Positions 53,494 to 63,964 of a DNA stretch of 64,000 nt are shown one piece after another; the first letter of the stretch is position 1; every line of letters begins with the position of its first letter. Source of the stretch: Neisseria sp. Its GTDB lineage: Bacteria > Pseudomonadota > Gammaproteobacteria > Burkholderiales > Neisseriaceae. Location: positions 49,305-113,304 of the forward strand of contig NZ_JAUMZU010000006.1 of assembly GCF_030527965.1 (NCBI RefSeq), in the 5' to 3' direction. The position numbers and the translations under genes were made by a program. The notes beneath the pieces are model-generated. The model was not told where the DNA came from, did no database searches, and was given only the letters and a program-made list of their open reading frames with translations.

Positions 53494-55251
53494 ATGGTTG
53501 CACAGGATTTGAATTTTGCCAGCGAAGCGGTGCATGGCTTACTTGGAGAAGTGGTGCCGGATATGGCGCCAGATATTGCCCCGTTTGTTGACAGGTTGTT
53601 TGCTGCTTTGGCGGAAGGGCATTCTTTTGTTGATTTGAATGCTAAAGAAACAGCAGTTTTGCAAAAGGCTTATTCCGTTGTAGGAGTGGGCGGCGATTCC
53701 CCGTTGATATTGGATGGCAATAAGCTTTTTTTAGGGAAAATGTGGCGGCTTGAATATGATTTGGCTCAGGAAATCATGCGGCTTGCACAGGCGAGGCCTG
53801 TCGCGGTGGATGAGGCGCGTGTTTCCCATTATCTGGATCAGTGGTTTAGCGATGATGGCAGCCGCGAACAAAAAGTGGCGGCGGCCTTATCTGTCTTGCA
53901 GAACTTTATGGTGATCAGCGGCGGGCCGGGTACCGGCAAAACCACGACGGTTGCCAAACTGCTTGCCCTATTGTGTGTCGATTGTGAGGTTTTGCCTCGG
54001 ATTGCTTTGACGGCACCGACAGGCAAGGCTGCCGCACATATGACAAAGGCTTTGCATCGAGCATTGGGTGGTTTGGATGTAGAACAAAAAGTTTTGGCTC
54101 ATTTATATGGGTTGGAAGGGCAGACCGTCCATCGCCTGCTCAAACTGAGACCACCTTATATGGAATCGCTTTTCAATGCTGATAATCCGCTACCACTAGA
54201 TATATTAGTGTTGGATGAAGCTTCTATGTTGGATGCGGAATTGTTGTTGCAGCTTTTAACGGCTATACCAAGCGGCTGTAAAGTTATTTTATTGGGAGAT
54301 GAGAACCAGCTGCCATCCGTAGGCGCAGGGGCGGTTCTAGCAGAAATAGCACGAAACAGCGTATTGGACGCCAATACGGCAGGGCACCTTACCAATGTAT
54401 TGTCCGGGTATCATTTTGAGGTTTCAGACAGGCATTCTGCTTTATCAGGCAATATTGCGCGATTGAGCGTTAGTCACCGATTTGATGACCGGAGTGGAAT
54501 CGGCTGTTTGGCTCGGGCGGTTGTGAAGGGGAAGGTGGCAGAGGCATTAGCGCAGTTCGATCGGTTTCCCGATGCCATTAATATAATAGAAGACATGAGC
54601 GACCGGCAGCAGCTTGAGGCATTTTACCATTTGCAACAACCATATTGGGAAGCTGTTGCGGTAAACCATGTGGAGGCCGCATTTCGGCATCAGACGGATA
54701 TTATGGTGTTGGCGGCATGGCGCCGTGATGCAGAACGATTCAATCAGGCCTATCGGGCGTATTTGCAGCAGATTGGCGTAATCAAAAATGAAGGGCGTTG
54801 GTTTCCTGGACAGGTGGTTATGATTAATCGCAATGATTATACGGTTAAGCTATTTAATGGCGATATCGGTTTAATTATGAAAGATATTGAAGCGGGTATC
54901 GATGCGTTGGTTGCTTATTTTCCCGATGGCATGACGTTTCGAAAAATTGCTTTAAGCCGCTTGCCTGATTGTGAAATGGCTTTTGCCATGACGGTGCATA
55001 AAAGCCAAGGGTCGGAATATCGGGAGGTTTGGCTTTTGCCGCCTTCTGGTGATGAAATGGTTTTAAGTTCGGAAGGAAGCCTGACCAAAGCATTGTTGTA
55101 TACGGCTTTGACTCGGGCAAGAGAGCGATTTGTTTTTTTAGGCGACCACCAATTATTCACAGCCGCTTGTGCGCGAGAGGAAAAAAGGCGCAGTGCTTTA
55201 CGCGATAGACTGGAAGCAATTTCAGCATCTGGCGGAACAGGCGGTTTATGA
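53494..55251 (+). CDS. recD: Exodeoxyribonuclease V alpha subunit
   Basis: 5' to 3' helicase of the RecBCD recombination complex. 585 residues. Walker A SGGPGTGKTTT (about 141-151), LTAPTGKAAAHM, Walker B ILVLDEASMLD, GDENQLPSVGAGAVL, VSHRF, MTVHKSQGSEYREVW and TALTRARERF. An uptake sequence (54423-54433) lies inside and reads VSDRHS. recB and recC are not in the window. The stop overlaps the next gene by 4 bases. Confidence 0.95.
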   Translation: MVAQDLNFASEAVHGLLGEVVPDMAPDIAPFVDRLFAALAEGHSFVDLNAKETAVLQKAYSVVGVGGDSPLILDGNKLFLGKMWRLEYDLAQEIMRLAQARPVAVDEARVSHYLDQWFSDDGSREQKVAAALSVLQNFMVISGGPGTGKTTTVAKLLALLCVDCEVLPRIALTAPTGKAAAHMTKALHRALGGLDVEQKVLAHLYGLEGQTVHRLLKLRPPYMESLFNADNPLPLDILVLDEASMLDAELLLQLLTAIPSGCKVILLGDENQLPSVGAGAVLAEIARNSVLDANTAGHLTNVLSGYHFEVSDRHSALSGNIARLSVSHRFDDRSGIGCLARAVVKGKVAEALAQFDRFPDAINIIEDMSDRQQLEAFYHLQQPYWEAVAVNHVEAAFRHQTDIMVLAAWRRDAERFNQAYRAYLQQIGVIKNEGRWFPGQVVMINRNDYTVKLFNGDIGLIMKDIEAGIDALVAYFPDGMTFRKIALSRLPDCEMAFAMTVHKSQGSEYREVWLLPPSGDEMVLSSEGSLTKALLYTALTRARERFVFLGDHQLFTAACAREEKRRSALRDRLEAISASGGTGGL

Positions 55252-55829
55252 TTGAGGTTTTATGCGTATTACTTTCAACGTGGGCGATTGCGATATTTGG
55301 TTTGTATCTAATGGCGCGGAGTACGGAATATTTGGCTATGAAGCAACTTTTTCGCGCTGATGTTGCCATGGTGCTGGGTTATCCCGTTAATCGCGGAAGC
55401 TGTTTAAATTCGCGCGTGATGGCTGGGGTAACGCTTTATCGCGAAGGGAAGGTGCCATTATTGTTGATGTCGGGTGGAATGGATTGCGACGGAAGCAATC
55501 AGGCAGAAGCCATGTGTTCTTGGGCGGGGCTGGCCGGAGTGCCAGAAAAGCATATTTTGCTGGAAAACCAATCTTCCAACACTTATCTGAACCTGAAATT
55601 AAGTGCCTCTTTATTGGAAGGTAAACAATCTATTATTTTGGTTAGTTCGGCTTATCATCTGCCGAGAGCACGTTGGATGGCCAAGTGCCAATATCCTGAA
55701 AAAACAGTTCAGGTCTATGCCGAGCGGCAAACCGAATCTTTTATATCAATGCTGCCGGAATTGATGAAAGAGACGCTGTCTTGGGTTAAAGCGCTTTGGT
55801 TGGAATATGGGCACAAAACTGGCGGGTAA
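55248..55829 (+). CDS. YdcF/SanA-like DUF218 protein
   Basis: 193 residues. One N-terminal membrane segment (about 3-24), then the DUF218 domain: ADVAMVLGYPVN, PLLLMSGGMDCDG with NQAEAMCSWA, LLENQSSNTYLN and VSSAYHLPRARWMA. Relatives (SanA, ElyC, YdcF) affect the cell envelope in enterobacteria; their chemistry is unclear. Translationally coupled to recD. Confidence 0.83.
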   Translation: MIEVLCVLLSTWAIAIFGLYLMARSTEYLAMKQLFRADVAMVLGYPVNRGSCLNSRVMAGVTLYREGKVPLLLMSGGMDCDGSNQAEAMCSWAGLAGVPEKHILLENQSSNTYLNLKLSASLLEGKQSIILVSSAYHLPRARWMAKCQYPEKTVQVYAERQTESFISMLPELMKETLSWVKALWLEYGHKTGG

Positions 55830-55971
55830 AATAAATATAAGTATAAAAATCCACGGAGTTTGCTATTCTTTTAAATTTTAAATAAAACAATAAAAAGCAG
55901 TGAAAAGGTGAAAGTGATAGAGTAGCGACTGTTTTGGGAGAGAACTTAAATAATGGAGAAGCTTATAAATC

Positions 55972-56038
55972 AAAAAGCCTGTCTGAAACGGTTTCGGCTA
56001 TTTTACCTAGCGTTTTCAGACAGGCTTTGTATTAAAGA
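55972..56038. terminator. Bidirectional uptake-sequence pair between convergent genes
   Basis: 15-base arms separated by 35 bases, just before the recA stop and 140 bases after the YdcF-like gene. Confidence 0.6.
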
Positions 56039-56041
56039 AAC

Positions 56042-57088
56042 TTATTCTTCCGGCTCGTTACCGTCGGTCTCATCTAGTTTTCCTTCGGTAATCTGCACGA
56101 TTGTACCGGCTTTCTCACGGATTTTACGGTCTATTTCGTTGGCTACTTCGACGTTATCCTGTAACCAGATGCGCACGTTGTCTTTGCCTTGGCCGATTTT
56201 GGCGTCATTGTAGGCATACCATGCACCGGATTTTTCGATAATATTGTATTTAACGCCGAGGTCAATCAGCTCGCCTTCCCAGCTGATGCCTTCCCCATAC
56301 ATAATATCAAATTCAGCCTGCCGGAACGGCGGAGCGACCTTGTTTTTAATCACTTTAACTTTGGTTTCGTTGCCTAATATATCATCGCCTTTTTTGATTT
56401 GGCCGGTACGGCGGATGTCAAGGCGTACGGAAGCGTAGAATTTCAGCGCATTGCCGCCGGTAGTGGTTTCCGGGCTGCCGAACATCACGCCGATTTTCAT
56501 ACGGATTTGGTTAATGAACACAACCAAAGTATTGGTTTTTTTGATATGACCGGTCAGTTTGCGCAAGGCTTGGCTCATCAGGCGGGCATGTAGGCCGACG
56601 TGGCTATCGCCCATTTCGCCTTCGATTTCGGCTTTGGGAACCAACGCTGCAACCGAGTCAATTACCACCATGTCCACCCCGCCGCTACGTACGAGCATGT
56701 CACAGATTTCCAAGGCCTGTTCACCAGTATCCGGTTGGGAAACCAGCAAATCTTCCACTTTAACGCCCAGTTTGCGGGCATAAATCGGGTCGAAGGCGTT
56801 TTCCGCGTCAATAAAGGCGCAAGTGCCGCCATTTTTTTGGCATTGGGCGATGGTTTCGAGGCAGAGCGTGGTTTTGCCGGATGATTCGGGGCCGTAGATT
56901 TCTACGATGCGGCCGCGAGGCAGGCCTCCGACGCCAAGCGCTAAATCGAGGCCGAGCGAACCGGTGGAGATGACTTCGAGGTTTTCGTCTTGATGGCTGC
57001 CGTCCATTTTCATAATGGAACCTTTGCCGAAATTCTTTTCGATTTGGGCGAGGGCGGCGGCAAGTGCTTTGCTTTTTTCGTCTGACAT
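56042..57088 (-). CDS. recA: Recombinase A
   Basis: Strand-exchange ATPase, needed for natural transformation. 348 residues. Walker [31 protein letters not shown] Walker B and L1, loop L2 with [26 protein letters not shown] sequence, and an acidic tail ([10 protein letters not shown]). Start at 57088 with GAGAA upstream. Single gene. Confidence 0.98.
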   Translation of the reverse strand: MSDEKSKALAAALAQIEKNFGKGSIMKMDGSHQDENLEVISTGSLGLDLALGVGGLPRGRIVEIYGPESSGKTTLCLETIAQCQKNGGTCAFIDAENAFDPIYARKLGVKVEDLLVSQPDTGEQALEICDMLVRSGGVDMVVIDSVAALVPKAEIEGEMGDSHVGLHARLMSQALRKLTGHIKKTNTLVVFINQIRMKIGVMFGSPETTTGGNALKFYASVRLDIRRTGQIKKGDDILGNETKVKVIKNKVAPPFRQAEFDIMYGEGISWEGELIDLGVKYNIIEKSGAWYAYNDAKIGQGKDNVRIWLQDNVEVANEIDRKIREKAGTIVQITEGKLDETDGNEPEE

Positions 57089-57152
57089 AATCGTTCTCGT
57101 CTGAATGTTGCTATAGTCAAAAATTTTGAAGATTATCGCATATCTTTGGGAA

Positions 57153-57188
57153 GAATGCCTGTCTGAACAGATTTTCAGACAGGCATTC
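57153..57188 (-). terminator. Uptake-sequence terminator of efp
   Basis: 15-base arms with a 6-base loop, 32 bases past the efp stop. Confidence 0.8.
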
Positions 57189-57220
57189 TTGACTTTTCAT
57201 GCTTCAGGCTGAGGCTGTGT

Positions 57221-57781
57221 TTAAGCGCGTTTGCGGAATTCGCCGGTGCGGGTATCGATTTCCACTTTGTCGCCGTTTTCGATGTATGACATCACTTGAA
57301 TCTCGGTGCCACCGACCAAGCGGGCCGTTTTCATTACTTTTCCTGAAGTATCACCTTTAACGGCGGGTTCGGTATATTCGACTTCGCGCACGATAATGGT
57401 GGGCAACTCTACAGAAATCGGGCTGCCTTCGTAGAAGGTTACTTCGCACACGTCTTCCATACCGTCGACGATGAATTTCAGATTGTCTCCGATGTTTTCA
57501 GCTTCTACTTCGTATTGGTTGAATTCTTCATCCATAAATACATACATCGGGTCGGCAAAATAGCTGTATGTGCAGTTTTTGCGAGCCAATACCACAACGT
57601 CGAATTTGTCGTCGGCTTTATAAATGGTTTCGGTAGCGGCGCCGGTAAGCAGGTTTTTCAATTTCATGCTTACTTTGGCAGAGGAGCGCCCGCCTTTGAT
57701 GTATTCGGTTTTTTGTACGACCATCGGGTCGTTGCCTACCATAAATACGTTGCCGGCGCGCAATTCTTGAGCGGTTTTCAT
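57221..57781 (-). CDS. efp: Elongation factor P
   Basis: Rescues ribosomes stalled at polyproline. 186 residues. Arg32 at the tip of the first-domain loop ([11 protein letters not shown]) is the target of EarP rhamnosylation, in place of the lysine used by EpmA organisms. Its gene partner earP is directly upstream on the same strand. Confidence 0.97.
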   Translation of the reverse strand: MKTAQELRAGNVFMVGNDPMVVQKTEYIKGGRSSAKVSMKLKNLLTGAATETIYKADDKFDVVVLARKNCTYSYFADPMYVFMDEEFNQYEVEAENIGDNLKFIVDGMEDVCEVTFYEGSPISVELPTIIVREVEYTEPAVKGDTSGKVMKTARLVGGTEIQVMSYIENGDKVEIDTRTGEFRKRA

Positions 57782-57835
57782 CGGATCATTCTCACTTAAA
57801 ATGTTGGAACAAAATAACGTATTATTTTAACGTAT

Positions 57836-59002
57836 TTACGGGTGGTTTGGCAATTTGCCGTGTTGGTATGCAAAGGCGACCAGTTTTTCTGTGGCGCTGT
57901 TTTGGGCAAAAAGGGACGCGCGCCACAGCTCGGCGTGTTTGCACCAAAGCGCCTGCTGCTGCATCAGGCTTTGCCATGCGCTCAGCCGTTCTGCTGCGCT
58001 TAAATCAAGCGCACCGTTCAATTCATCGGAAAGGAGTTGGTGTGCTTGTTGTAGTGTTTGCGGCCAAGTGGCGGTGGCTTTTTGCCAAAAGGCGTGCAGT
58101 TTTTCGATATGGGCGTCTTCTGATTGAGGGTAAATAAACCAGAAAAAAGGTTTGGCTGCGTATTGTGCGCGAACGAAGCTGTCTTCTCCCCGTATCACTA
58201 CACCGTCGCATAAGTGAAGCAGGCTGTCGAAGTTGTCTTGAGGCAGAAAGGGAAGGCGTATCAGCTTAATTATGCCTGTCTGAAAAACGTCGCCGTCGTT
58301 TTGCAGTGCATATTTGGGAATGGCTCCTGCATGACGCAGGCTTTCGGTAATTTGGTTTCCAGCCAGAAAAAGGGTTAAAGGCTGCCCGTTTTGCTGCCAA
58401 GTTTGCAGCCATCTTGCCCATATCGGGCTTTCATAGCCGAACAGAAGCCATTCCGGGGTGCTTTTCTGCGGCAGCATTAAGGTTTTACGCAGATTGGCGG
58501 TATCAATGTTATGGCAGTAATTATGTTCCCGTAATAGGCCGCCGCTGCGTTCGGTAAACCCCATAAGCCAAAAATATTTCTGCTGGCTGTCGGTTTGAGG
58601 AGAAGGCTTGGCATGCATGGCTTCGGCCCAGTGCTCGGCGCTCAGATATTCCCAGTTGAGCCAAAGCGGCCGATGCTGCCGCATGATGTTTAACACGCTT
58701 TCCGGCAAATCACAGGCGAAGGTTTCGATGACCCAATCCGGAATGGGTGCCGAATCAATCCCTTCAGCATCAGTTGATGCTTGCCAGTGCCTTAGGTAAA
58801 TGCCGCGATATCGGCAAGGCAGGGGAGGGAGATCGGGGCAGAGGATGCGTAATGCTTCTTCGTTATCTAGCCATAGATGCACTTGAATGCCGTGTTCTCT
58901 GCTTAAGATTTGTGCCAGACGCCAGCTGATGCCGATGTCGCCGAAATTATCGATAACGGTACAAAAAAGCCAGCATACGGCGGAGGGTTTTTCGGTTTGC
59001 AT
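57836..59002 (-). CDS. earP: EF-P arginine rhamnosyltransferase
   Basis: Inverting GT-B enzyme that puts rhamnose from dTDP-rhamnose on Arg32 of EF-P. 388 residues. N-terminus VCWLFCTVIDNFGDIGISWRLAQ with the catalytic Asp region, and IRLPFLPQDNFDSLLHLCDGVVIRGEDSFVRAQ-type nucleotide site near the C-terminus (read in pieces). An uptake sequence (58274-58284) lies in the gene and reads FQTGI. Directly upstream of efp, the usual pair. Confidence 0.95.
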   Translation of the reverse strand: MQTEKPSAVCWLFCTVIDNFGDIGISWRLAQILSREHGIQVHLWLDNEEALRILCPDLPPLPCRYRGIYLRHWQASTDAEGIDSAPIPDWVIETFACDLPESVLNIMRQHRPLWLNWEYLSAEHWAEAMHAKPSPQTDSQQKYFWLMGFTERSGGLLREHNYCHNIDTANLRKTLMLPQKSTPEWLLFGYESPIWARWLQTWQQNGQPLTLFLAGNQITESLRHAGAIPKYALQNDGDVFQTGIIKLIRLPFLPQDNFDSLLHLCDGVVIRGEDSFVRAQYAAKPFFWFIYPQSEDAHIEKLHAFWQKATATWPQTLQQAHQLLSDELNGALDLSAAERLSAWQSLMQQQALWCKHAELWRASLFAQNSATEKLVAFAYQHGKLPNHP

Positions 59003-59456
59003 GAGATGGGAAAAATTAAATCTTTACGAGATAAGGTTTTACGCTGTTTTATATGCTTGTCAAGCATAAAATGCATAATTTTTTTTGCTTATCCACATTG
59101 ACAAACGGCATATTTAACGAGGTAAGAAAAAATTTAATTTTGACCCTTGACAAGTTTTGAGTTGATTTAAGTATATGAAAATAAAATGAAATATTTATTT
59201 GATTATTTTTTAATCAGCCTTGGTGCAATACCTGATTTTTCGGGAAAAATGCCAGAATCCCACAAGTAGTCCACAAAATTATCCACAGGTTTTGTGGGTA
59301 AGCTGGCAAACGCTTGCCCCTCTGTGTTTCAGTCATTTTTCATATGCGGAGAGTATACGTAAATGCTTGTTCGGAAGGCTTGGGTCGGGAAGATTTTCTC
59401 TGTGTTCTATGGTAGAATCCTACAACTTTTTTCCGGATAAATTTGTCAGAATACCC
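59003..59456 (+). promoter_or_regulatory. gyrA upstream region with DnaA boxes
   Basis: 454 bases, no gene seen. Perfect DnaA boxes (TTATCCACA) at 59089-59097 and 59279-59287, a near box TAGTCCACA at 59267-59275 and TTACCCACA on the minus strand at 59293-59301, so three in 35 bases. An AT-rich stretch (about 59100-59220) lies between. Two TTGACA words (near 59098 and 59150) could be -35 boxes of upstream promoters. No uptake sequence. Confidence 0.6.
59410..59418 (+). promoter_or_regulatory. Extended -10 promoter of gyrA
   Basis: TG-G-TAGAAT, with TAGAAT at 59413-59418, 39 bases before the ATG. Confidence 0.5.
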
Positions 59457-62228
59457 ATGACCGACGCCACCACCCGTAACGATCACCACTTCGCCAAAGA
59501 AACCATTCCCATCAGCCTAGAAGACGAGATGCGCCGCAGTTATCTTGATTATGCTATGAGCGTAATCGTAGGACGGGCGCTGCCCGATGTGCGTGATGGT
59601 TTGAAACCCGTACACCGTCGGGTTTTATACGCTATGCACGAGCTGAAAAACAATTGGAACAGCGCATATAAGAAATCTGCCCGTATCGTTGGCGACGTGA
59701 TTGGTAAATACCACCCGCATGGCGATTCTGCGGTATATGACACGATTGTGCGTATGGCGCAGGATTTTTCCATGCGCTACGTGTTGATTGACGGGCAGGG
59801 CAATTTCGGCTCTGTGGATGGCGATGGCGCTGCTGCCATGCGCTATACCGAAATCCGTATGGCGAAAATCGCCCACGAAATGCTGGCCGACATCGAAGAA
59901 GAAACCGTTAATTTCGGCCCCAACTATGACGGCAGCGAGCAAGAGCCGTTGGTATTACCCACCCGCTTTCCTGCGTTGCTGGTTAACGGTTCTTCCGGTA
60001 TTGCCGTCGGCATGGCAACCAATATTCCGCCGCACAATCTGACCGACACCATTGATGCCTGTCTGAAACTATTATCGGAGCCTGAAACCGATATTGATGA
60101 ATTGATTAACATCATCAAAGCACCCGATTTTCCCACCGGCGCTACCATCTACGGTTTGGGCGGCGTGCGTGAAGGTTATAAAACCGGCCGCGGTCGTGCG
60201 GTTATGCGCGGCAAAACCCACATCGAACAAATCGGCAAGCATGGTGAACGCGAAGCCATTATCATTGATGAAATTCCCTATCAGGTAAACAAAGCCCGGC
60301 TGGTGGAAAAAATCGGCGAGTTGGTGCGGGATAAGGTGCTGGAAGGCATATCGGATTTACGCGATGAGTCCGATAAATCGGGCATGCGCGTGGTTATCGA
60401 ACTTAAGCGAAACGAAAATGCCGAAGTCGTTTTAAACCAGCTTTATAAATTGACCCAGCTGCAAGATAGCTTCGGCATCAATATGGTGGCTCTGGTCGAC
60501 GGGCAGCCGCGCTTGTTGAACTTGAAGCAAATTCTGTTTGAGTTTTTACGTCATCGTCGCGAAGTGGTTACCCGCCGCACCTTGTTCCGCTTGAAAAAAG
60601 CACGGCATGAAGGCCATATCGCCGAAGGTAAGGCTGTGGCATTGTCGAATATCGACGAGATGATACAGCTGATTAAAGAGTCTGCCGACGCGCCGGAAGC
60701 AAAAGAAAAATTGCTTGCGCGCCCGTGGCAATCAGGTTTGGTTGGCGAGATGTTGTCGCGTACCGATTTAGACTTAAGCATGGCGCGTCCGGAAGGCCTG
60801 TCTGAAAATCTTGGCCTGCAAAGCGGTGGTTATTATTTGAGCGATTTGCAAGCCGACGCCATTCTGCGGATGAGTTTGCGTAACCTGACCGGCTTGGATC
60901 AGGATACCATCGTTAATGATTACAAAACCATTATGGCTCAGATTATTGATTTCTTGGATATTCTTGCCAAACCGGAACGGATTACTTCGATCATCCACGA
61001 AGAATTGGAAGAAATCAAAACCAACTTCGGAGATGAGCGTCGCAGCGAAATCAATCCGTTTGGCGGCGATATTGCCGATGAAGACCTGATTCCGCCGCGC
61101 GAAATGGTGGTTACCCTTACTCATGGCGGCTATATCAAAACCCAGCCGACCACAGATTACCAAGCGCAACGGCGCGGCGGCCGCGGCAAACAAGCCGCCG
61201 CCACCAAAGACGAAGATTTTATTGAAACCCTGTTTGTGGCCAATACCCATGATTATCTAATGTGCTTTACCAATTTCGGTAAATGCCATTGGATTAAAGT
61301 ATACAAATTGCCCGAAGGCGGCCGCAATAGCCGCGGGCGGCCGATTAACAACGTCATCCAGTTGGATGAAGGCGAAAAAGTCAGCGCCATTATGGCGGTG
61401 CGCGAATTCCCTGAAGATGAATACGTTTTCTTCGCAACCGCGCAAGGCATGGTGAAAAAAGTGCAGCTTTCCGCCTTTAAAAATGTGCGGAGTCAGGGTA
61501 TTAAGGCCATAGCACTGAAAGAAGGCGATTTTTTGGTCGGGGTGGCCAAAACTTCGGGTACCAGCGATATCATGCTGTTTTCAAACTTGGGCAAAGCCAT
61601 TCGCTTCAACGAATATTATGAGCGCAACGGTGATGCGGAAGATGCGGAAACCGAAAACGAAGAAGCAGAAAGCCTGTCTGAAAATGATGGCGAGAGCGAA
61701 GAAAACCATGATACGGCCGCTCTGAAAGGTAACGGCGTGCGTCCTTCAGGGCGTGGTAGCGGCGGTTTGCGCGGTATGCGCCTTCCTAAAGATGGTCGCA
61801 TTGTCAGCCTGCTGGTTTCTGCGCCTGATAATACCGAGCAGCAAGTGCTGACGGCCACGGCCAACGGCTATGGCAAGCGTACTCCGATTGCAGATTACAG
61901 CCGCAAAGGCAAAGGTGGTCAAGGTATCATCGCCATCGATACGGGCGAGCGAAACGGCAAATTGGTGGCGGCTACGTTGGTTAACGAAAGCGACGATTTG
62001 ATGCTGATTACCAGCGGCGGCGTTTTGATCCGCACTAAAGTGGAGCAAATTCGCGAAACCGGCCGTGCTGCCCAAGGGGTAAGGCTGATTAATCTTGATG
62101 AAGGCGAAACGCTGGTTAGCTTGGAACGCATTGCCGAGCCGGAGGAAGCAGAAAGTGATGGCCAAGAGGAAAGTTTAAGTTCTCAAGAGAATATCGAGAG
62201 CAGTGAAGAGCCTAGAGAAAATGATTAG
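59457..62228 (+). CDS. gyrA: DNA gyrase subunit A
   Basis: Breakage-reunion subunit that introduces negative supercoils with GyrB. 923 residues. Active Tyr130 in [10 protein letters not shown]. The quinolone region reads [17 protein letters not shown] with Ser91 and Asp95 (gonococcal numbering), both wild type. GyrA box RRGGRGKQ is present. About 725-755 is a very acidic insert between barrel blades. A longer frame starts at 59220 but the promoter and the family N-terminus fit the ATG at 59457. Three uptake sequences lie inside (60057, 60796, 61672), read as DACLK, GLSEN and SLSEN. Confidence 0.97.
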   Translation: MTDATTRNDHHFAKETIPISLEDEMRRSYLDYAMSVIVGRALPDVRDGLKPVHRRVLYAMHELKNNWNSAYKKSARIVGDVIGKYHPHGDSAVYDTIVRMAQDFSMRYVLIDGQGNFGSVDGDGAAAMRYTEIRMAKIAHEMLADIEEETVNFGPNYDGSEQEPLVLPTRFPALLVNGSSGIAVGMATNIPPHNLTDTIDACLKLLSEPETDIDELINIIKAPDFPTGATIYGLGGVREGYKTGRGRAVMRGKTHIEQIGKHGEREAIIIDEIPYQVNKARLVEKIGELVRDKVLEGISDLRDESDKSGMRVVIELKRNENAEVVLNQLYKLTQLQDSFGINMVALVDGQPRLLNLKQILFEFLRHRREVVTRRTLFRLKKARHEGHIAEGKAVALSNIDEMIQLIKESADAPEAKEKLLARPWQSGLVGEMLSRTDLDLSMARPEGLSENLGLQSGGYYLSDLQADAILRMSLRNLTGLDQDTIVNDYKTIMAQIIDFLDILAKPERITSIIHEELEEIKTNFGDERRSEINPFGGDIADEDLIPPREMVVTLTHGGYIKTQPTTDYQAQRRGGRGKQAAATKDEDFIETLFVANTHDYLMCFTNFGKCHWIKVYKLPEGGRNSRGRPINNVIQLDEGEKVSAIMAVREFPEDEYVFFATAQGMVKKVQLSAFKNVRSQGIKAIALKEGDFLVGVAKTSGTSDIMLFSNLGKAIRFNEYYERNGDAEDAETENEEAESLSENDGESEENHDTAALKGNGVRPSGRGSGGLRGMRLPKDGRIVSLLVSAPDNTEQQVLTATANGYGKRTPIADYSRKGKGGQGIIAIDTGERNGKLVAATLVNESDDLMLITSGGVLIRTKVEQIRETGRAAQGVRLINLDEGETLVSLERIAEPEEAESDGQEESLSSQENIESSEEPREND

Positions 62229-62612
62229 ATAATATTGAACGGCTGAATAGCTGCATCATTAAATAAATTTTTCTTAATTGAGATGTATTTGGGGCTGCAC
62301 ATATTTTTATGTGTAGCCTCAAATGTTAAAGTAATTATATAAAAAATTAATGACTTAAGTGTTTTCATTTTATTTGAAATAATATTGATCTGAGCAAATT
62401 TTTGGAGTAGCTGTTAATGGGGATTTAACCATGATTGCAGAGGATTACTTTTATAATTGAACTAACCATTACAAAACTAGACAAATAAAAAATTGAAATT
62501 GCCCGTTTCCATTTCTGTTTAATTAATCCAAAAATATCGGCAGGCAAATACATGTTGTTTGTATTTTGTTCAGACTGCATCGGTTTACCGTTATACGCGA
62601 AAGAAATCTAAG
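62229..62612 (+). other. AT-rich gap after gyrA
   Basis: 384 bases with the gyrA hairpin near its start and otherwise AT-rich sequence. No gene or uptake sequence seen. It probably marks the edge of the acquired lipoprotein-lipase segment. Confidence 0.5.
62288..62323 (+). terminator. Hairpin terminator of gyrA
   Basis: TTTGGGGCTGCACATA pairs with TATGTGTAGCCTCAAA (a few G-T pairs), 4-base loop, 59 bases past the stop. No strong T-tract. Confidence 0.6.
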
Positions 62613-63320
62613 ATGAAATCTTTTCTATTACTTGGTTTATGCGTAGCCTTATCGCTAATCGCCTGCTCGGGCAGGGAAGACGGACAAACGCCACGTAAGC
62701 CCGGTTACAACCATATGGGATTGCCTTATGCCGATAAGCCGCCGCAGGTTAAGATTAATCCTAAGCGCAAGCAGCATTATCAGATGGAAGTCAAAATTAA
62801 AGATGCGCCGTTGGTATTTCAGAAAGTAAGCGGTAGTGAGCAGTATCAGGCGACGAATTGCAGCTATACAACTTCGCGGATTGCTGGTTCTACTATTAAT
62901 CCGCACTACAGCGAACGATTGAAATACACCAAAGTTGACAATACGACCTACATTACTGATTTTTATACCGATACGCCACTGGATGAGGATTATTATGAAC
63001 AGGGTATTTGTAAGTGGCAGTTTTTAGGTGTGGGTACAGCTATGCGAGCGACAGGAAAAGATAAGAGGGAGACAATACTTTCTGCGGATGTGTGGCCGAA
63101 GGACTTGGAAAAATTAACAAATGAAGAACATGGAATCAAAATTATAAAGAAATACCTTAAGGTTAATTATCCAATAATGAACTCAATCCCTTTTGGTGCA
63201 TCTGGTACAGGGTTTTCAGATATAGGTTATAAAGAAAATGAAGTGACAGGGTCTGGCTTAGATCCTGCTTTAAGAGATGTTTTTTTTGTAGAGGTAACGA
63301 TCAGGAGAGTAGATAAATGA
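62613..63320 (+). CDS. Lipoprotein, possible immunity partner of the lipase
   Basis: 235 residues from the ATG at 62613. Lipoprotein signal (MKSFLLLGLCVALSLIAC), then a Lys-rich, soluble domain with KWQFLGVGTAMRATG in the middle. AT-rich relative to gyrA, with no uptake sequences. The stop overlaps the start of the lipase by 4 bases. A lipoprotein paired with a lipase recalls T6SS Tle-Tli immunity pairs, but no family is recognised and no secretion gene is in the window. Confidence 0.7.
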   Translation: MKSFLLLGLCVALSLIACSGREDGQTPRKPGYNHMGLPYADKPPQVKINPKRKQHYQMEVKIKDAPLVFQKVSGSEQYQATNCSYTTSRIAGSTINPHYSERLKYTKVDNTTYITDFYTDTPLDEDYYEQGICKWQFLGVGTAMRATGKDKRETILSADVWPKDLEKLTNEEHGIKIIKKYLKVNYPIMNSIPFGASGTGFSDIGYKENEVTGSGLDPALRDVFFVEVTIRRVDK

Positions 63321-63964
63321 GGGCCTTGAATAACCAAGATTTTGCATTATTATCGAATCATATTTATGGAGATAAAGATGGGAAGTTAGTCTTTGATAAT
63401 AGCGAAGGCAATATAACTCTTAATGGAATTACCTACAAAGTAGTTGGGCAACCGTATGAAAATAAATCTAATGGTTATTTTGGAGCTGTTTATCAAAGGC
63501 AAGATACGAAGGAACTCATTGTTGTTCATCGAGGGTCGCAAGATATTACGGACATTAAAACTGATATGTTGATGGCACGAGATCATACCAACCGGCAGTA
63601 TAAGGATGCTGAGTTCTTAACCAAAATAGCCGAAGCATTTGGAAAAGTAGATAACGTCCCTATCTACCAAACAGGCTATTCTCTTGGCGGCTCACTGGCC
63701 GAACTATGTGGCAATAATTTTAACCAGCAAACCTACACTTTTAATGCGTTTGGCGCCGCTAATTTAAAAGAAGCTAAACCCAACTCTCATGCAGCCCAGC
63801 TGATTACCAACCACCGTATGGGTGGCGATTTCGTTGCCGCAGGGGCACCGCATCTGGGCAAGGAAATCGTTTATGCCAAGCCCGAAGAAATTCAGTTGTT
63901 AAAAAACGGCGGATACGGCAACAGCAATCCGAAAGACAATAAATTATGGGGCTGTCCTAGATAA
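63317..63964 (+). pseudogene. Lipase-like protein, cut by an IS1016-type element
   Basis: 215 codons. Class 3 lipase/alpha-beta hydrolase features: VVHRGSQDI (oxyanion region), GYSLGGSLAE with nucleophile Ser122, and MGGDFVAAGAPHLG with a likely catalytic Asp171. The reading frame runs into the IS end at base 63948, and the last codons and stop come from the IS. The catalytic His expected further on is missing, so the product is likely inactive. In phase with the upstream lipoprotein (4-base overlap). AT-rich. Confidence 0.75.

Noticed and set aside
59003..59456. Chromosome replication origin
   Set aside because: DnaA boxes are suggestive, but dnaA, dnaN and the usual origin neighbours are absent, so only a DnaA-box region is reported.
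59220..59456. N-terminal extension of GyrA from the upstream open frame
   Set aside because: The promoter-like extended -10 lies inside it and the family N-terminus starts at the ATG at 59457.
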